DNA of 54,854 nucleotides from Candidatus Bathyarchaeota archaeon (GCA_013388895.1 JACAEK010000018.1:1-54854), one strand, 5' to 3'. Shown: positions 25,742 through 34,299, numbered from the stretch's first letter. Made by a program: numbers and translations. The notes: generated by a model not told the origin, from the letters alone.

Positions 25742-26935
25742 TTGCAGCAAGAAAAAATTGTGAACAACCACAGAAAAGTCTACGTTGCCATTTTGCTACT
25801 GGGAATTATAAGCTTGTTAGGTGACATAGTGTATGAAGGTTCCAGAGGTATAGTTCCCAGCTACCTTGAATTTTTAGGCGCCACGGCAGTGGTGGTAGGT
25901 TTTGTAGGTGGGCTAGGCGATTTTCTAGGCTATGCTGTGAGGCTTATCAGCGGATTCTTATCAGACACAACCCGCGCTTACTGGTTCTTTATATTCCTTG
26001 GCTACGGCTTAATAATTGCAATTCCTTTGTTGGGAATCCCCCAGGGCTTGGAAATAGCCATAATCCTCGTTTTGCTTGAAAGGTTTGGAAAAGCCTTAAG
26101 GTCGCCTTCCAGAGACACAGTATTGTCCTTCATAAGCAAGGATGTTGGAGCTGGTAAAGCCTTCGGCATCCATGAATTCTTAGATCAAGTAGGCGCCATT
26201 GTCGGACCAGCAATGGTGGCTACATTAATGCTGTTTAGCATAAACAATTACAATTTCACGTTCACTTTCCTGTTCATACCCTTCCTAATACTTCTAGCCG
26301 CACTAATTTATACCTACAGAAAGGTTGGTGCCAAAACAGTCATCGCTGAACCACCAAGAACAGAAGGAAAAAGCGAGAAGCTAGCAAAACCCTTCTACAT
26401 TTACACTTTCGCTGTCTTGCTAAACACAGTCGGACTGATAACTTTCTCGTTAATATTGTTCAAAGCCGCAGCAATCCTTCCAGAAACTGAACAGTGGATG
26501 GTGCCCCTCATCTATGTGCTCATCCAAGCCGTAGACGCACCTGTTGCCTTAATTGGAGGATATGCCTACGACAAATACGGCATCGGAATTTTGGTGATAC
26601 CATTCATTCTTTCTATTTTCCCACCATTACTTACGGTAGCCGCCACTGACTTGTCAATTATAATAGTTGCCGCCGCCATCTTCGGCTTAGTGCTTGGAAT
26701 GCAGGAATCAATATATCGTGCAGCTGTTTCGGAACTTACGCCAGTTGCTTCACGTGGAACTGCCTACGGCATATTTAACACTGCTTACGGAGCTGGCTTC
26801 CTCATTAGCGGCGTCGTATTTGGCTCTGTGATGCAGCTACAAATACCATTCGTCGCAACAGTACTATATGTGCTTGTGACGCAGATTATGGCAACAGCTT
26901 CACTGCTGAGCATTCGCTCAGAATTAAAGAAATAA
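25742..26935 (+). CDS. Major facilitator superfamily transporter
   Basis: 397 residues with twelve predicted helices. The cytoplasmic loop between helices 2 and 3 reads GFLSDTTRAYW, and ERFGKALRSPSRDTVLS follows helix 4. The latter resembles MFS proteins close to bacterial drug-efflux or uncharacterised archaeal transporters. Start TTG 25742, with GAAGG upstream. Substrate not readable. Divergent from the MscS gene. Confidence 0.87.
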   Translation: MQQEKIVNNHRKVYVAILLLGIISLLGDIVYEGSRGIVPSYLEFLGATAVVVGFVGGLGDFLGYAVRLISGFLSDTTRAYWFFIFLGYGLIIAIPLLGIPQGLEIAIILVLLERFGKALRSPSRDTVLSFISKDVGAGKAFGIHEFLDQVGAIVGPAMVATLMLFSINNYNFTFTFLFIPFLILLAALIYTYRKVGAKTVIAEPPRTEGKSEKLAKPFYIYTFAVLLNTVGLITFSLILFKAAAILPETEQWMVPLIYVLIQAVDAPVALIGGYAYDKYGIGILVIPFILSIFPPLLTVAATDLSIIIVAAAIFGLVLGMQESIYRAAVSELTPVASRGTAYGIFNTAYGAGFLISGVVFGSVMQLQIPFVATVLYVLVTQIMATASLLSIRSELKK

Positions 26936-26955
26936 AAATGACAAACCATATAGCC

Positions 26956-27537
26956 TCATTCCTCGTTATGCGCATCACGTTTTCCTATCACTATAGTTTC
27001 ATTTCCAACGCGAATTTTCTCAGAAACCTTAAGCCCCACATTCTGTATAGCAGTTTCTATCTCAGAAACCGGCACCACAGGCGGTCCTATGGGTGTTAAC
27101 TTCTTTTCGGTTTTCTCCATTATTGCAAGCCTTCCATTAGGTTTAAGCAATCTGGCAAGTTCCTTCAAGACTGCTTGCCTGTCATCCAATTCATGGTAAA
27201 CATGTCTAAGAAAAATCAAGTCAGCTATCGAATTTGGAAGAGGAATATTTTTTCCGTTGTTCTGGAAGAATTCAACTTCCACTTTGCTCTTTGCGACATA
27301 TTTCTCGGCTTTTTCAAGCGCTGCAGCTCGAATGTCAATAGCGATGACTCTTCGGGCTTTCTTGGCGAAGGGAATAGTGAAAAAACCTTTGCCACATCCG
27401 AAATCTATGACGGTGTCACTTGCCTTTAAGCCTAAACATTCTAAAATTCTACTCGGTGAATGAGGCAACCTTCGAAGAAAATTGTTCAAAACCAATGATA
27501 ACAACGAATGAAAGGTCCGCCTAACTTTTTCACTCAT
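26956..27537 (-). CDS. Class I SAM-dependent methyltransferase
   Basis: 193 residues, a Rossmann-fold methyltransferase of the ubiE/type-11 kind: motif I VIDFGCGKGFFTIPFA, an acidic loop VIAIDIRAAALEKA that binds the SAM ribose, and LIFLRHVYHELDD as motif post-II. The C-terminal KRDAH end is short. Substrate (small molecule, lipid or arsenite-like) cannot be told. It is convergent with the MFS gene. Confidence 0.88.
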   Translation of the reverse strand: MSEKVRRTFHSLLSLVLNNFLRRLPHSPSRILECLGLKASDTVIDFGCGKGFFTIPFAKKARRVIAIDIRAAALEKAEKYVAKSKVEVEFFQNNGKNIPLPNSIADLIFLRHVYHELDDRQAVLKELARLLKPNGRLAIMEKTEKKLTPIGPPVVPVSEIETAIQNVGLKVSEKIRVGNETIVIGKRDAHNEE

Positions 27538-27653
27538 CTGAGAACATCCAATCTCTGTTATGATAAGGGTTCCTTAAAGCTATTGATGTTGGAACATAAG
27601 GACAATCATTCACTGGCACCTAAAAGATTAAGTTGTGTTACTAGACGCATTTT

Positions 27654-28112
27654 TTAACGGTTCTTTGTCTCCGAATTCCTTGACTGAATGTTGCTGCATT
27701 TGTCGCAGTACTTGTAGACATCTAGGCGTTGTCCAACGGGTTTGAATCTAAGTTCTGCAGCAATTTGGGACCACAGTTCTTTGGCTCTCTTCGGTTCACA
27801 ATCGTAGATCTGCCCACATTTTGGACAAATGACGTTAACGTGAGGAGAGGTGTTCGGATCGTATCGTGAACTCATATCAGCAAATCCTAGCTCTTGCAAC
27901 AACCCTAACTCCTTAAGAAGATGCAACGTCTGATAAACTGTAGCCAGACTAATTGTTGGGAATTTCCGCAGTATTTTTTGATATATTTGATCAGCTGTTG
28001 GATGATTTTGGCTTGAAAGTATTAACTCGCAAATCTCTAAACGTTGAGGTGTGATTTTGTAGCCGCTATGGCGCAGTTTTGCTATTACATGTTGCATGTT
28101 CATGAGCATCAT
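27654..28112 (-). CDS. Fur-family regulator (PerR/Fur-like)
   Basis: 152 residues: an N-terminal winged helix (GYKITPQRLEICELI, LATVYQTLHLLKELGL) and a C-terminal metal and dimer domain with structural zinc pairs CPKC (96-99) and CDKC (136-139). Conserved His/Asp ligands (HVNVICP, SSRYDPN) form a regulatory metal site. It senses iron or peroxide; PerR-like is favoured by the ferritin neighbours, but this is inference. It is divergent from the Dps-like ferritin gene. The start among clustered ATGs is uncertain, and a TATA-like ATAAAATA just upstream suggests a short or absent leader. Confidence 0.92.
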   Translation of the reverse strand: MMLMNMQHVIAKLRHSGYKITPQRLEICELILSSQNHPTADQIYQKILRKFPTISLATVYQTLHLLKELGLLQELGFADMSSRYDPNTSPHVNVICPKCGQIYDCEPKRAKELWSQIAAELRFKPVGQRLDVYKYCDKCSNIQSRNSETKNR

Positions 28113-28160
28113 TGATTTTGTTTGGTATTTTATTTGTTGTTGTTACTTAAATCAGTTTCT

Positions 28161-28180
28161 AAAATAGCGCAACTCTTAAA
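28161..28180. promoter_or_regulatory. Shared ferritin-promoter motif, copy 1
   Basis: The 20-base stretch beginning AAAATAGCGCAACTCT lies 72-92 bases before the Dps-like gene and about 50 bases before the divergent Fur-family gene. It matches a second copy before the other ferritin-like gene (30084-30103) at 16 of 20 bases. A Fur-family operator is a natural guess but not shown; the dyad here is imperfect. Confidence 0.45.
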
Positions 28181-28252
28181 TAATAATGGTTTTTGTTTAG
28201 TATCAACTACTGGAAAATCACTTATGAACCACAAAGAGGAGGTGACAATTTT

Positions 28253-28828
28253 ATGGAAAAGAAATATTCAAAGAATGTTGGCAGAGAAATGGTGGAAAAA
28301 GCCGGAGTCAACGTTAATCTCCTGATAGACAAGCTGAAGAAGGCTGCTGCGGCAGAGTTCACAACTTACTATTATTACACGATTTTGAGAATGCATTGCA
28401 CTGGGCTTGAAGGAGAAACAGTGAAAGAGATAGCAGAGGATGCAAGGCTTGAAGACAGGCTTCACTTTGAGACGCTTGTCCCGCGCATTTATGAACTTGG
28501 AGGCGATTTACATAGAGATCTCAGAGAATTGCACGACGACGCTGCCTGTTCTGCAGCCTATCTTCCCAAAGACTCAAGCGACCTAAAAGCCATCCTGAAA
28601 GTTTTGCTTGAAGCCGAGAGGTGTGCTGTGCGAGTCTATACTGAAATATGTAACATGACTCAAGGCAAAGATCCCAGGACATACGACATATCATCGGCCA
28701 TTCTGCATGAAGAAGTTGAACATGAAGCTTGGTTCCAAGAACTCCTCGAAGGAAGACCCTCAGGACACTTCAGGCGCAGAAGGCCTGGAGAAGGACCATA
28801 CACACAGAAGTTCAGGCACGTAGAATGA
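28253..28828 (+). CDS. Dps-like ferritin (DPSL type)
   Basis: 191 residues, a four-helix ferritin-like protein. Metal ligands appear in order: AAAAEFT (E35), RLEDRLHFE (E67, H71), [14 protein letters not shown] (E120, E131 and a Cys pair C124/C133) and EEVEHEAWF (E153/154, H157). The Cys pair near the last ligands is a mark of the archaeal/bacterial Dps-like class, which makes 12-mers, stores iron and removes peroxide. Start ATG 28253 has a near-perfect GGAGGTGA 7 bases upstream; the frame is open further up but without such a site. Likely controlled by the divergent Fur-family regulator. Confidence 0.85.
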   Translation: MEKKYSKNVGREMVEKAGVNVNLLIDKLKKAAAAEFTTYYYYTILRMHCTGLEGETVKEIAEDARLEDRLHFETLVPRIYELGGDLHRDLRELHDDAACSAAYLPKDSSDLKAILKVLLEAERCAVRVYTEICNMTQGKDPRTYDISSAILHEEVEHEAWFQELLEGRPSGHFRRRRPGEGPYTQKFRHVE

Positions 28829-28890
28829 GAAGAAGTAGAAGAGGCTGAACTATCTTCCCCTTTTTAATACTAATCTATAATAACAGCATT

Positions 28891-29664
28891 ATGATTTGGG
28901 TCAGAGTGAGGCATATGAATACTGAAATAATCTGGATTGGGTCAATTGCCAGCCTATTAGCAGGATTGGCAACTGGTGCAGGAGCAATACCCGTATTGTT
29001 CACTAAAAAAGTCTCAGATAGATTGCTAGATGCCATGCTTGGGTTTTCAGCCGGTGTCATGTTAGCTGCCACATCTTTTAGCTTGATCGTTCCAGCTATT
29101 GATTTAGGTGGGCCTTGGGTTGCAGTGTTTGGAATTGTTTTAGGCGCGTTTATTTTACACCTAGTTGATCGTTTTGTTCCTCATTTTCATCCTGCATTGG
29201 GGCTTGAAGGTCGTCCCTCAAGGTTGTCGCGGGTGTGGCTTTTTGTTTTGGCAATCACAATTCATAACTTTCCTGAAGGATTGGCTGTAGGAGTAAGCTT
29301 TGGCAGTGGTGACATTGCGGCGGGTTTTGTGATAGCGATGGCTATTGGATTGCAAAACATGCCAGAGGGACTTGCTGTTGCTCTGCCCTTGTTGAGAGAA
29401 GGATATACCCGCCGCAAGGCATTATGGTATGGAACGCTAACAGGTTTAGTCGAGCCCGTCGGGGGTCTGTTGGGCGTAGCGCTTGTTTCCGTATTTATGC
29501 CGATTCTGCCTTTGGGATTAGCCTTCGCCGCTGGTGCAATGCTCTTCGTAGTAAGCGATGAAATGATTCCAGAGAGTCACAGGAAAGGCTTTGAAAGAGA
29601 GGCAACCTTTGGACTAATTGCAGGCTTTGTTATAATGATGCTGCTGGATTCTCTTTTTGCTTAA
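28891..29664 (+). CDS. ZIP family metal transporter
   Basis: 257 residues, eight helices, with the two ZIP metal-site motifs HNFPEG (125-130) and QNMPEG (155-160; the first His is Gln here). A His-rich loop (DRFVPHFHP) lies before helix 4. It imports zinc, iron or manganese. The ATG at 28891 lies about 25 bases after a TTTTTAATA TATA-like box, as for a leaderless mRNA; a second ATG at 28915 has GTGAGG close by. It sits between ferritin and Rieske genes, so iron is a reasonable guess. Confidence 0.88.
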   Translation: MIWVRVRHMNTEIIWIGSIASLLAGLATGAGAIPVLFTKKVSDRLLDAMLGFSAGVMLAATSFSLIVPAIDLGGPWVAVFGIVLGAFILHLVDRFVPHFHPALGLEGRPSRLSRVWLFVLAITIHNFPEGLAVGVSFGSGDIAAGFVIAMAIGLQNMPEGLAVALPLLREGYTRRKALWYGTLTGLVEPVGGLLGVALVSVFMPILPLGLAFAAGAMLFVVSDEMIPESHRKGFEREATFGLIAGFVIMMLLDSLFA

Positions 29665-29695
29665 CATAGCCTCAAACGGGTTGGATGGGTCCTCA

Positions 29696-30013
29696 ATGGG
29701 AAAATATGCTAAAGTAGCTGAGATTAAGGGTGTCCCGATAAACACCATGCAAGTCTTCAAAATAGGAGGTTTTGAGATACTTGTTGTAAACGTTGACGGC
29801 GAGTTTTACGCGTTCAAAAATCGGTGCCCACACATGGGTTATCCGCTTTATCTTGGTAGTCTGGAAGGAGAAGTGCTGACATGTGGTTTTCACTATGCCA
29901 AATTTAATGTAAGGACTGGCGAATCATTGGGACTAGTTACTCGCGAATCTCTGAAAACGTTTGAAGTGAAAATTCAAAACTCTTCAATACTTGTTGAACT
30001 CAAACAAAGGTGA
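29696..30013 (+). CDS. Rieske-type [2Fe-2S] protein
   Basis: 105 residues from ATG 29696. The Rieske pattern is RCPHMG (C44, H46) and CGFHYAKF (C63, H66), 16 residues apart. There is no membrane anchor, and there is no disulfide Cys pair of the respiratory type, so it resembles the ferredoxin subunit of dioxygenase or nitrite reductase systems (NirD-like). It probably passes electrons to an unknown partner. It overlaps the end of the ZIP gene if read from 29657, but the downstream ATG matches the family start (KYAKVAEI). Confidence 0.88.
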   Translation: MGKYAKVAEIKGVPINTMQVFKIGGFEILVVNVDGEFYAFKNRCPHMGYPLYLGSLEGEVLTCGFHYAKFNVRTGESLGLVTRESLKTFEVKIQNSSILVELKQR

Positions 30014-30083
30014 ATTTGAAAATTGGGAAATCAGCCAGTGCATTGCTAAGGTTTATGTTCCTGTGTGATTCAACATTTTTGTC

Positions 30084-30103
30084 AAAATAGTGCAACACTA
30101 ACA
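30084..30103. promoter_or_regulatory. Shared ferritin-promoter motif, copy 2
   Basis: AAAATAGTGCAACACTAACA lies about 65-84 bases before the second ferritin-like gene. Its core TAGTG-CAA-CACTA is a perfect 5-3-5 dyad, which suits a dimeric repressor. Copy 1 lies before the Dps-like gene at a similar distance. Confidence 0.48.
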
Positions 30104-30167
30104 CTCTCGTTAAACAAAAGTGTTTTATTAAGTGCCATTGTAGTTACTTACCCATTTGACATAGGAG

Positions 30168-30620
30168 GTGAGTGGAACGACAAAAAAGGAACTTGTAAGT
30201 ATGTTAAACAAAGCGTTGGAATTAGAACATGCGGCGAGGATTCAATATTTGGCTCATGCAGAGCAGGTGGATGGCCTGAACGCCGAACCGATAATTGAAA
30301 GATTGAAAGAAATCGCTGAGGACGAGAAAAAACATGAAGAAATGTTCAGAGAAATTATTGGAAGCTATTTAGACGGTGTGCCCACAATGGGTATGGCACC
30401 AACGCACCCAGCCAGCACGGTAAACAAGATTCTGGAAGTAAACCTCAAGGATGAAAAGCATGCGGTTGACGTCTACATGGGGATTATGAAGAAAATACAC
30501 GAAATGAAGGAAGAATTGAAGTATGAATTCTTCCAACTCGAACATAAGATAAGACATATCATAACGGATGAGCAGGAACATATATCGGAATTGAAGCTTC
30601 TAATGGCAAAACGAAAGTGA
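30168..30620 (+). CDS. Ferritin-like (bacterioferritin/rubrerythrin-type) protein
   Basis: About 147-150 residues, four helices with repeated Glu and ExxH ligands: LELEHAARIQYLAHAE, EDEKKHEEMF, LKDEKHAVDVY and ITDEQEHISEL, the usual di-iron pattern. There is no rubredoxin domain. The start is odd: a perfect AGGAGGTGA (30163-30171) overlaps the GTG at 30168, so the best-spaced in-frame codon is ACG at 30177. The first ATG is at 30201, inside helix 1. It probably stores iron or removes peroxide together with the Dps-like protein. Confidence 0.82.
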   Translation: MSGTTKKELVSMLNKALELEHAARIQYLAHAEQVDGLNAEPIIERLKEIAEDEKKHEEMFREIIGSYLDGVPTMGMAPTHPASTVNKILEVNLKDEKHAVDVYMGIMKKIHEMKEELKYEFFQLEHKIRHIITDEQEHISELKLLMAKRK

Positions 30621-30824
30621 CCGTTTCCATTTCAAAGCAACATTCCACTACAGGGTCATTGGTTGCGGCTTCAAAAGCGAAATGTAGACAAGCCATATGA
30701 AGATTTGTGAAACCACTGGGTCACTTCTAGTTTTCTTTAGCACTGAACTAGTTAAGAGCTACGCCCACTCCTTCGATGTAATCACTGAACCGAGAGTTTG
30801 AACGTCGTTCTGACTAGGGTTTTA

Positions 30825-30852
30825 TGGTAGCCCGGGAGAGGTTCGAACTCCC
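30825..30852 (-). other. 3' end of a tRNA-Gln-like gene (possible att scar)
   Basis: Read on the minus strand this is GGGAG-TTCGAAC-CTCTC (T arm with one G-T pair), then CCGGGCT, discriminator A and an encoded CCA. The acceptor half CCGGGCT fits the AGCCCGG start recalled for archaeal tRNA-Gln. The sequence 5' of the T arm is AT-rich and cannot form an anticodon stem, and no AGCCCGG partner lies nearby. So this is a fragment, as left by integration at a tRNA 3' end, not a working tRNA. Confidence 0.6.
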
Positions 30853-30902
30853 ATTTAGTCTATTATTCCTGCAAACACTCGCCAACAACAATCGTCACAA
30901 CA

Positions 30903-30957
30903 AAACATATTTGGGTCCTAATAGAGTGGTCTAGCGCTGTTGCGCGCACGCACACAC
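30903..30957 (+). repeat. Interspersed repeat, copy A
   Basis: 55 bases that match copy B at 43149-43201 at 44 of 53 aligned positions with one 2-base gap. Shared blocks are AAACATATTTGG at the left, GTTGCG in the middle and CACGCACACAC at the right; CA-rich flanks are also alike. The left part can form a small TTGG/CCAA-type hairpin. Confidence 0.65.
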
Positions 30958-30975
30958 AACAACAACCACAACATT

Positions 30976-32313
30976 CTAAATATTCCTTCTTAGGTCTCTA
31001 ACTCTTTTGGCTTTGCCCATAAACCTCGGCAAACTACCATAAGGAACAAGCTCAACTCTTGCCTTCACACCAACAATCGACTTAACATGCTCATCTATCT
31101 CCTTAACCAACGACTGCAACTTCGACAAGTCACCGCCTACGCTTTCAAAACATTCTTTGCTTGGTTCTAAACGCAACGTCATAACATCCAACTCTTCAGG
31201 CCTCTCAATAACGATTTCATAGTTTTCAGAAGCTCCATTCACACGCAAAAGCGCATGCTCAACCGTTTTCGGCCAAAATTTGACGCCTCTAATCTTCAGC
31301 ATGTCATCTGCTCTTCCAAATATTCTCTCCATCCTCACAGAAGTCCGTCCACATGCGCACTCGTCAACATTAAAAGAGGTAGTGTCGCCTGTTCTAAACC
31401 TCAGAACAGGTGTGGCTTGCCGCGTTAATGTAGTTAACACAAGTTCTCCTGTTTCACCCTCTTTAACTCTCTCACCTGTTTTGGGGTTAATGACTTCTGG
31501 TAAGAAATGGTCTTCCTCAATGTGCAACCCATCATGCTCTGGACATTCTACTGACACGCCTGGTCCGATTACTTCTGACAATCCATAAATGTCAAAGGCT
31601 TCCAATCCTAAAAGCTCTTCAATTCGCTCTCTGAGTTCTTCTGACCACGCTTCTGCGCCGAATAAACCGCTCTTCCACTTTAGGTCTTTAGCGGGGTCGA
31701 TGCCCATTTTCTCTTTAGCATATCTGCCCATAAATGCTGCATAACTAGGCGTGCACGTAAGCACAGTTGTTCCATACTCTTTTGCAAGGCTTATTTGACG
31801 TTCTGTTTCTCCTGCAGCAATAGGCAAAACTGTTGCGCCAATTTCTAAAGCTCCATAATGAAAGCCTAGACCGCCAGTGAATAAGCCGTATCCATAAGCG
31901 TTCTGCACTACGTCGCCTTTTCTTGTTCCAGCCGACGCATAAATTCTTGCCATAACTTTGGACCAAACTTCCAAATCGTTTTTAGTGTAAGCGCATGTTG
32001 TCGGATGTCCCGTTGTTCCGGAACTTGCATGCAACTCGAGAACATCGCCTAAGTCTGCAGCCAACATTCCATATGGATATGCTTTCCGCAAATCCTCCTT
32101 CTCAGTAAACGGAATTCTCCCCAAATCGTCCAAAGTTTTGACATCATCCGGAGTTATTCCAGCATCCTTAAACTTATCTCTGTAAATGAGAACTCGCTCA
32201 TAGCAATACTTCACAATCTTTCTAAGCCGCTCTTCCTGCAACTGCAAGAGCTTGTTTCTTGGCATTTTTTCAAATTCTGGCTGGAAAATCCAGCTCTCAA
32301 CTGAACCCTTCAT
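30976..32313 (-). CDS. paaK: Phenylacetate-CoA ligase family enzyme
   Basis: 445 residues of the PaaK branch of adenylate-forming enzymes: P-loop ASSGTTGHPT (about 96-105), the central YGLSEVIGPG motif, TGELVLTTLTRQATP, and RTGDTTSF plus the C-terminal domain ending FMGKAKRVRDLR with the catalytic Lys. It makes aryl-CoA from phenylacetate or related aromatic acids; archaeal copies serve indolepyruvate/phenylpyruvate-derived acids. Start ATG with GGTGAT just upstream. Strongest call is the family; the exact acid is unknown. Confidence 0.93.
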   Translation of the reverse strand: MKGSVESWIFQPEFEKMPRNKLLQLQEERLRKIVKYCYERVLIYRDKFKDAGITPDDVKTLDDLGRIPFTEKEDLRKAYPYGMLAADLGDVLELHASSGTTGHPTTCAYTKNDLEVWSKVMARIYASAGTRKGDVVQNAYGYGLFTGGLGFHYGALEIGATVLPIAAGETERQISLAKEYGTTVLTCTPSYAAFMGRYAKEKMGIDPAKDLKWKSGLFGAEAWSEELRERIEELLGLEAFDIYGLSEVIGPGVSVECPEHDGLHIEEDHFLPEVINPKTGERVKEGETGELVLTTLTRQATPVLRFRTGDTTSFNVDECACGRTSVRMERIFGRADDMLKIRGVKFWPKTVEHALLRVNGASENYEIVIERPEELDVMTLRLEPSKECFESVGGDLSKLQSLVKEIDEHVKSIVGVKARVELVPYGSLPRFMGKAKRVRDLRRNI

Positions 32314-32406
32314 TCAATCACCAAGTGTTGCTCCTATCACTGATAGGTTAATAAAATTAAGTCTTGTGATGCTTTAAGAGGCGAGTTGACATTGGATTTT
32401 GCTACA

Positions 32407-34299
32407 TCAATCAGTAAGCCATCTGGAAATTTGTGTTTCCTTTTCAGTTTTCAACTCTATACCCATAGGTTTGAAAGTCTGGTCTAAGGCGGTAATCAAG
32501 TTTCTCACGTAATCTTCCACATTTATTTCGCCTAGATTGGTCACAAACTCTGCAGGTTTAACGGTGAAGGTTTTCTCCTTGTACTTGAAGGGCTTCACCT
32601 TGACGAAGGAAACAGTGTCCCACCGGTTAAGATGCTTGCCAGCGTCAATAAGCTGCACGGCACATTGATAAGGCTGAGGCGAAGTTTTCATATCGGCTAT
32701 TTTTTCGTTAGGGTCAAAATAAAGCCGCACTGAATAAGCTAAATCCTCTAAGCTAACCTTTCTGTTCCTCAAATCAGATACTGCTTTTGTGGCAACTTCT
32801 TTAATCATCTTCTTGGCTTGCGCATATTCTTCAAAATTCTTTACAGCAGAAAGTTCTCTAACACATTTGCCGAATACTTCGTTGATGAATTTTGGCGCAT
32901 TGGATTTCATCGGCGTGACGCCCTTAATATCTGGTGTTCCATCAGTCAATATTCCGAAATAGGCTTTCTTTGCCTTTGGCAGAACACACAAGTTATAACG
33001 CTTTTCAACAGCTAAATCCAAACTGAACCTTTCTTTCACTGCTTTGATTAACCATTCTACCTGCTCGTTAGAGACATTATCCAGAAACAGCGAATCTGTG
33101 TCGCCGTAAAGAGGTCTTAAACCTTTTCCTTCAGCCATTTTCCAAGATTCCTTAAGCACAAAACGACTATATCCTGTTATAGCTTCGGCGAGGGGCGGAC
33201 AGGCTACACCGTGAATTCTGACAGTCACGCCGTAACTGGAAACACTCATCAACTTCAAGAGTTTCGCCACTACGTTTGCCATTTTTCTCTCTTCTTCTGA
33301 CAGCGATTGGTTTTTGGCTGCTGGCTTGAACAGTTTTATTCGCAGTTCCTTCAAGGCGCCGACTAGTATGGAGTAGAAGCCTCTACGTTTTGTGCACACA
33401 TGGTAATCAACATCTGGAATCTTGTTGTCTCTGCATTCCGGATGAGCGCAATCTACTGTCTCGTAGGATAGGTTGAAGCTGTCGATGCAGCTTGGATATA
33501 GGCTTTCGAAATCACAAACAACAGTGTTGAAATAGATTCCAGGCGTCGGTGCAACAGTCAAAGCGCCTACAACTCTATGCGGAGTTTTTCCGCGCCTCAA
33601 CTCCTCAGCCGTAGGAATAAGCATGTTATTCTTTCTCAGCCAAGTGTAGATCATGGACTTTATCCAATCACTCACACGTCTACTGCTAAAGGCTTCAACC
33701 AACGGAATATTTGCGATTCTGGAAAGCATCCAGGCTGAATATAGTTTTTCTGGGTCAATTTCCTTAACACCGAAGAATTCTTGACCTAAGTGTGGAGTCG
33801 GTTGGAGAAGAAGATTAAGCCAATTCAAAATTTGAGCATACTTTGATGGGTCTTTTGTTTCAAATTCCTTGAAATTGTGTTCAAACTTTTGTCTCTCTGG
33901 TGGAGCTTCTAAAATTGGTTTTAAGTCGCTTTCAGAATGCAACGTTCCAAATACTAGGCCTTTATCGTAAACATATGATTTTGGAAAATCAACTTCACAT
34001 TCCCAAACTTGCCGAAATCTTTTAGCGGCTCTCAACGCAATTTTAGGATTAGGCCAGAAAACTTTAGTTAGGGGTTTTCTCTCGCCACTGAACAAGTCTG
34101 TTTTTTCTGTGACTTCTGTACTGCCGCTAAAGTATTTGACTGTTTCATTTTCTTCTTGAGTCAATGGGTAAAGTGCCAAAAAATATGGCTTGTATTTATC
34201 ATCTACGATTTCTTCCATTTTTCCCTCAGTATTTATGAATCTGAGTTTTATTGCGTTTGTTTCAGTTAGTGTTGCATCTAGAAGATATGCGGCATTCAA
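32407..34299 (-). CDS. Family B DNA polymerase lacking the 3'-5' exonuclease domain
   Basis: 630 residues against about 780-900 in usual archaeal PolB. Polymerase motif A DFESLYPS (263-270) and motif C YGDTDS (398-403) are intact; motif B reads KLLKLMSVSSYG (347-357), with Val where Asn of NSxYG is usual. Only about 70 residues lie between the N-terminal domain and the palm entry (SRIANIPLVEAF...DWIKSM), so ExoI-ExoII are absent and ExoIII is replaced. The start is TTG, 2 bases after the upstream radical-SAM gene. It is probably an active but non-proofreading polymerase, perhaps for lesion bypass. PolB2-type relatives are an alternative. Confidence 0.88.
   Translation of the reverse strand: MNAAYLLDATLTETNAIKLRFINTEGKMEEIVDDKYKPYFLALYPLTQEENETVKYFSGSTEVTEKTDLFSGERKPLTKVFWPNPKIALRAAKRFRQVWECEVDFPKSYVYDKGLVFGTLHSESDLKPILEAPPERQKFEHNFKEFETKDPSKYAQILNWLNLLLQPTPHLGQEFFGVKEIDPEKLYSAWMLSRIANIPLVEAFSSRRVSDWIKSMIYTWLRKNNMLIPTAEELRRGKTPHRVVGALTVAPTPGIYFNTVVCDFESLYPSCIDSFNLSYETVDCAHPECRDNKIPDVDYHVCTKRRGFYSILVGALKELRIKLFKPAAKNQSLSEEERKMANVVAKLLKLMSVSSYGVTVRIHGVACPPLAEAITGYSRFVLKESWKMAEGKGLRPLYGDTDSLFLDNVSNEQVEWLIKAVKERFSLDLAVEKRYNLCVLPKAKKAYFGILTDGTPDIKGVTPMKSNAPKFINEVFGKCVRELSAVKNFEEYAQAKKMIKEVATKAVSDLRNRKVSLEDLAYSVRLYFDPNEKIADMKTSPQPYQCAVQLIDAGKHLNRWDTVSFVKVKPFKYKEKTFTVKPAEFVTNLGEINVEDYVRNLITALDQTFKPMGIELKTEKETQISRWLTD

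Larger units (their letters stand above)
30621..30975. other. Gap holding a tRNA remnant and a repeat
   Basis: 355 bases between two convergent genes with no coding frame I can support. It holds a 28-base tRNA-Gln-like 3' end on the minus strand (30825-30852) and one copy of an interspersed repeat (30903-30957), with CA-rich sequence on both sides. A direct link to a mobile element is suspected but no integrase or transposase is visible. Confidence 0.5.

Noticed and set aside
30825-30975. Split or permuted tRNA-Gln half gene
   Set aside because: The sequence before the T arm cannot pair as an anticodon stem and no leader or trailer helix is seen, so an att-type remnant fits better than a trans-spliced half.
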